In this document: positions 52,393 to 55,301 of the stretch, in pieces
Layout of the letters: each line of letters starts with the position of its first letter
Numbering within the stretch: position 1 is the first letter of the stretch
NCBI GenBank assembly: GCA_036745875.1
Contig: DAIOFH010000004.1
Span: 1 to 55,301, forward strand
Direction of reading: 5' to 3'
Origin: DAIOFH01 sp036745875
GTDB taxonomy: Bacteria > Planctomycetota > SZUA-567
Length of the DNA stretch: 55,301 nucleotides
Notes under the pieces: model-generated
Seen by the model: the letters and a program-made list of their open reading frames with translations, nothing else
What the model was told of the DNA's origin: nothing
The model's database searches: none
Made by a program: the position numbers and the translations under genes

Positions 52393-54087
52393 ATGGAAGA
52401 ACGAATCAAGCCGGAAGAGATTTCCAGCCTTATCCGCCGCGAGATAGCCAATTACGGGCGCGCAGCCGATGTCGCCGACACCGGCGAAGTGCTGATGGTC
52501 GGCGACGGCATCGCCAGGGTCCACGGCCTCGACAGCGCCGCCGCGGGAGAACTGTTGGAATTCTCCGACGGCACCATCGGCATCGCCCTGAACCTCGAGG
52601 AAGACAACATCGGCGCGGTCCTCCTCGGCGACGACACCAATATCCGCGAAGGCGACAAGGTCAAACGCACCGGCCGCATTTCCCAGGTCCCGGTCGGGCC
52701 AGGCCTTCTCGGCAGGGTGATCGACGCCATCGGCGCGCCGCAGGACGGCCTGGGCCCGATCAAAACGGAAGAAATCCGCCTGATCGAGCGTATCGCCCCC
52801 GGCATCGTCAAGCGCCAGCCGGTCACCGAGCCTTTGCAAACCGGCCTCAAGGCCATCGACTCGATGACGCCTATCGGCCGAGGGCAGCGCGAACTCATCA
52901 TCGGCGACAGGCAAACCGGCAAGACAGCCATCGCCATCGACACCATTCTTAACCAGAACCGCGACTGGGACGGCAATCCCGACAATTTGGACGTCATCTG
53001 CATCTATGTCGCAATCGGGCAGAAGCGCTCCACCGTCGCCAGGATCATGGACATCCTCCGCAAGGAAAACGCCCTCGGCTACACCGTCATCGTCGCGGCG
53101 ACGGCGTCGGAGCCTTCCCCGCAGCAGTATCTCGCCCCATACGCCGGCGTCGCCATCGCCGAGTATTTCATGGACCAGGGCCGCCACGCCCTTATCGTCT
53201 ACGACGACCTGTCGAAACACGCCTGGGCCTATCGTGAAATGTCCCTGCTCCTCCGTCGCCCCCCCGGGCGCGAAGCATACCCCGGCGACGTCTTCTATCT
53301 GCATTCGCGCCTTCTCGAACGCGCGGTCAAAATGGCGGAAGAATACATCGTCGTCCCGGCGAACGGCCCGGACACCATACGGCGCGCCGATGTCGGCGAC
53401 AAGAAAATCTATGTCGGCGTCCCCGGGCAATGGGAGCTGGACAAGGAGCTGAAAGATCGCCACGACGTCAAAAAAGCGAAAATCATCGAGAGCGGCGGGT
53501 CGATAACCGCGTTGCCGGTCATTGAAACGCAGGCAGGGGACGTGTCCGCCTATATCCCGACGAACGTCATTTCCATCACGGACGGCCAGATATTCCTCGA
53601 GGCCGACCTGTTCTATTCCGGCGTCCGCCCCGCCGTCAACGTCGGCATTTCCGTATCCCGCGTCGGCGGCTCGGCGCAGATCAAGGCGATGAAACAGGTA
53701 TCGGGGTCCTTGAAGATCGACCTCGCCCAATACCGCGAACTCGCCGCCTTCGCCCAGTTCGGTTCCGACCTGGACGCGGTGACGCAAAAGCAGCTGGCGA
53801 GGGGCGAACGGCTGGTTGAGTTGCTCAAGCAGGACCAGAACTATCCCTTGACCGTCACGGAACAGGTGATCTCCCTGTTCGCCGGGACGAGGGGATTCCT
53901 GGACGGGCTGAAAGTGCCGTCGGTGCAGCGTTTTGAAAAAGAGCTCCTGGACTTCATCCGCAGGCACAGGGCTTCCATCATCGACGTCATCGAAAAGGAA
54001 AAAGCCCTGTCCAAGGACACCGAGGCGAAATTGATGGAAGCGATCAAGGATTTCCGCGAAGCGTTTGTCGAGGATACAGCCGAATGA
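52393..54087 (+). CDS. atpA: ATP synthase alpha subunit with insertion
   Basis: A 564-residue F1 alpha subunit. The beta-barrel N-terminus is followed by Walker A GDRQTGKTAIA (about residue 171), IYVAIGQKRSTVA, Walker B region ALIVYDDLSKHAWAYREMSLLLRR, and ISITDGQIFLE. It binds non-catalytic nucleotide. It is longer than the usual 500-515 residues because of an insertion of about 50 residues between LHSRLLERAVK and GGSITALPVIETQ (about residues 313-366), containing VVPANGPDTIRR and DRHDVKKAKI. It overlaps atpG by four bases. Confidence 0.95.
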   Translation: MEERIKPEEISSLIRREIANYGRAADVADTGEVLMVGDGIARVHGLDSAAAGELLEFSDGTIGIALNLEEDNIGAVLLGDDTNIREGDKVKRTGRISQVPVGPGLLGRVIDAIGAPQDGLGPIKTEEIRLIERIAPGIVKRQPVTEPLQTGLKAIDSMTPIGRGQRELIIGDRQTGKTAIAIDTILNQNRDWDGNPDNLDVICIYVAIGQKRSTVARIMDILRKENALGYTVIVAATASEPSPQQYLAPYAGVAIAEYFMDQGRHALIVYDDLSKHAWAYREMSLLLRRPPGREAYPGDVFYLHSRLLERAVKMAEEYIVVPANGPDTIRRADVGDKKIYVGVPGQWELDKELKDRHDVKKAKIIESGGSITALPVIETQAGDVSAYIPTNVISITDGQIFLEADLFYSGVRPAVNVGISVSRVGGSAQIKAMKQVSGSLKIDLAQYRELAAFAQFGSDLDAVTQKQLARGERLVELLKQDQNYPLTVTEQVISLFAGTRGFLDGLKVPSVQRFEKELLDFIRRHRASIIDVIEKEKALSKDTEAKLMEAIKDFREAFVEDTAE

Positions 54088-55118
54088 TCATCCAGGACAT
54101 CAAAAGACGGATCCGCTCTGTAGGGAGCACGCAGCAGATAACGCGCGCCATGAAGTTCGTCGCGGCTGCCAAGCTCCACCGCTCGCAGGAGCGCATGCTT
54201 GCCATGCGGCCCTATGCGGACGCGATGGATCTCCTGGTCCGCCACCTCGCCGAGGACATAATCGGCGACGAGCATCCCCTGTTCATCCAACGGGAAAGGC
54301 CGGCGAGGGTCGCCTATGTGATTATAGCCGGAGACCGCGGCCTGTGCGGCGGGTTCAATACCAATATCATCAAGGCGGCCATGGAATTCGTCAAAAGCAG
54401 GCATGACGCCGAGCCGGTGTTTTTCGCCATCGGGAAAAATGCCGCAGTCGGCATGCGCAAATCTGGATATCAAGTCTATAAAAGCTACCATGACGTATTT
54501 GAAAAATTGTCCTACGTCCTCGCCGGTTCGATTTGCGACCAGCTGGTGGAATTGTTCACAGCCCCGGAAGACCAGCGGATCGACGAGGCATATGTGGTTT
54601 ACAGCGAATTCATGACCATGCTGACGCAAAAGCCGGTCGTGCGCAAGCTCATCCCGGTGGATTACCGGGCGCTGAAACCGAACCGCGACGCCAAGGGCGA
54701 AATCATCAGGGACATAGAACTCCCGGACGGAGACATCGTCGAAGAGGTGATCCTCGAATCGTCCCCCGACGACATCTTCGACGAAGGCGACCTGGAAGAG
54801 GAACTGCTTGCGGAAAAAGGCCAGGAAGAGGCGGCCGCGCCGCGGCAGGGCCCGCCCCGCCCCATCTACGAACTTTTGCCGAATCCCGGTTCGGCGCTGG
54901 AAAAGCTTATCGCCAGGCGGATGGCAACCTCGGTTTATCGCGGCATGCTGGAAAGCTATGCGGCGGAACTCGCCGCAAGGATGACGGCGATGGACAACGC
55001 CACCTCGAACGCCGAGGAGATGATTGCCCAATTGACCCTGTCCTACAACCGGGCCAGGCAGACCGGCATCACCTCGGAACTTATCGACATCATCGGCGGC
55101 GCGAACGCGCTGGGATGA
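54084..55118 (+). CDS. atpG: ATP synthase gamma subunit with acidic insertion
   Basis: A 344-residue F1 gamma subunit, the central shaft. The N-terminal helix starts DIKRRIRSVGSTQQITRAMKFVAAAKLHRSQE, the Rossmann-like domain contains AGDRGLCGGFNTNI, and the C-terminal helix has MDNATSNAEEMIAQLTLSYNRARQTGITSELIDII. Both signatures are intact. The normal length is about 290. Here an acidic insertion of about 50 residues (EEVILESSPDDIFDEGDLEEELLAEKG region, near residues 215-260) precedes the C-terminal helix. It overlaps atpA as ATGA. The beta and epsilon genes would be expected next but are not seen in the remaining 180 bases. Confidence 0.95.
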   Translation: MIIQDIKRRIRSVGSTQQITRAMKFVAAAKLHRSQERMLAMRPYADAMDLLVRHLAEDIIGDEHPLFIQRERPARVAYVIIAGDRGLCGGFNTNIIKAAMEFVKSRHDAEPVFFAIGKNAAVGMRKSGYQVYKSYHDVFEKLSYVLAGSICDQLVELFTAPEDQRIDEAYVVYSEFMTMLTQKPVVRKLIPVDYRALKPNRDAKGEIIRDIELPDGDIVEEVILESSPDDIFDEGDLEEELLAEKGQEEAAAPRQGPPRPIYELLPNPGSALEKLIARRMATSVYRGMLESYAAELAARMTAMDNATSNAEEMIAQLTLSYNRARQTGITSELIDIIGGANALG

Positions 55119-55301
55119 TAAAAGCGAGCGAGAGATTTGCAATTATGGATTTTTGCGGCGCTACCACGGTACACGACTATTTTCCGGGGTGCGACTGTAA
55201 CGTATTATCGCGAAAGGGAATGCTCGGACTAACCCGTAGCGGAGGCAAGGGTTTTTTCCCGGTTTATTGTTCAGACGCCGGGATCCAGGTTGCCCTGCCC
55301 C
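55119..55301. other. Right edge, no gene recognised
   Basis: The 183 bases after atpG hold no frame with the start of a beta subunit. If atpD is next it begins beyond the window. Confidence 0.5.

Noticed and set aside
52387..53967. Long minus-strand frame opposite atpA
   Set aside because: Shadow of a gene whose motifs are unambiguous on the plus strand.

Overview
The window reads as chromosomal DNA of a Gram-negative (two-membrane) bacterium: there is a lipoprotein with a lipobox, a XylF-type periplasmic binding protein and an F-type ATP synthase with large apparent periplasmic additions. Coding DNA is GC-rich, with strong preference for GGC, GCC, CTC and ATC codons. Several gene-free stretches are AT-rich. 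The mix of DUF1844, tandem PilZ, biosynthetic SpeA, a Gfo/Idh plus sugar-isomerase sugar operon and an ATP synthase unlike the textbook one suggests an uncultured lineage, perhaps near the PVC superphylum. That placement is a guess; no rRNA or ribosomal protein is present to test it.

Layout. 0.3-6 kb: a DMT exporter, a membrane thioredoxin, a membrane-anchored LuxR regulator, then a decayed locus where a truncated NRPS-type adenylation domain is joined out of frame to an AcoR/DhaR-type sigma-54 activator that itself carries an in-frame stop. 6.1-10.4 kb (minus strand): tRNA-His with its own promoter and terminator, an L-xylulose kinase (LyxK-like), a YqhD-like alcohol dehydrogenase, a DUF1844 protein and an unknown protein. 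10.4-13.9 kb (plus): a small lipoprotein, a tandem-PilZ protein, replicative helicase DnaB and two small coupled genes. 14-25 kb: arginine decarboxylase, a YrbG-type cation exchanger, a toxin-antitoxin pair, pseudouridine synthase and glycogen synthase, a SatP acetate transporter, a periplasmic thioredoxin-like protein, and a DUF1538 membrane protein coupled to a double PII-like protein. 25.6-33 kb: an EF-hand-like repeat protein, a 1324-residue membrane repeat protein, a FlgN-like protein and a small membrane protein.

33-41 kb is a carbohydrate locus: XylF-like binding protein, ABM-family protein, two sugar-phosphate isomerase/epimerase-fold proteins and a Gfo/Idh/MocA oxidoreductase in one minus-strand operon, next to a LacI regulator, with three matching palindromic operators, and an AEC-family carrier. 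No ABC ATPase or permease is present. 41-45.6 kb holds a creatininase-family protein, a twice-frameshifted arsR remnant, an orphan HigA-like antitoxin, a GcvT-like/SDR/MarR operon and a second LacI regulator.

46.4-55.1 kb is an F1Fo ATP synthase operon (atpI, atpB, two atpE, two atpF-like genes, atpH, atpA, atpG; atpD and atpC not seen before the window ends). It is the most remarkable part of the window. One c subunit has three fused hairpins, the middle one lacking the ion-binding carboxylate. The other c subunit is a single hairpin with a two-carboxylate, sodium-type motif. Both b-like subunits have an extra N-terminal membrane segment and a periplasmic domain. Subunit a carries a calcium-loop-like insertion, and alpha and gamma carry insertions. 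The operon is preceded by a paired hairpin repeat whose stems covary, and it is interrupted by two palindromic repeats. One of these is a 101-bp element with a near-identical copy 35 kb away.
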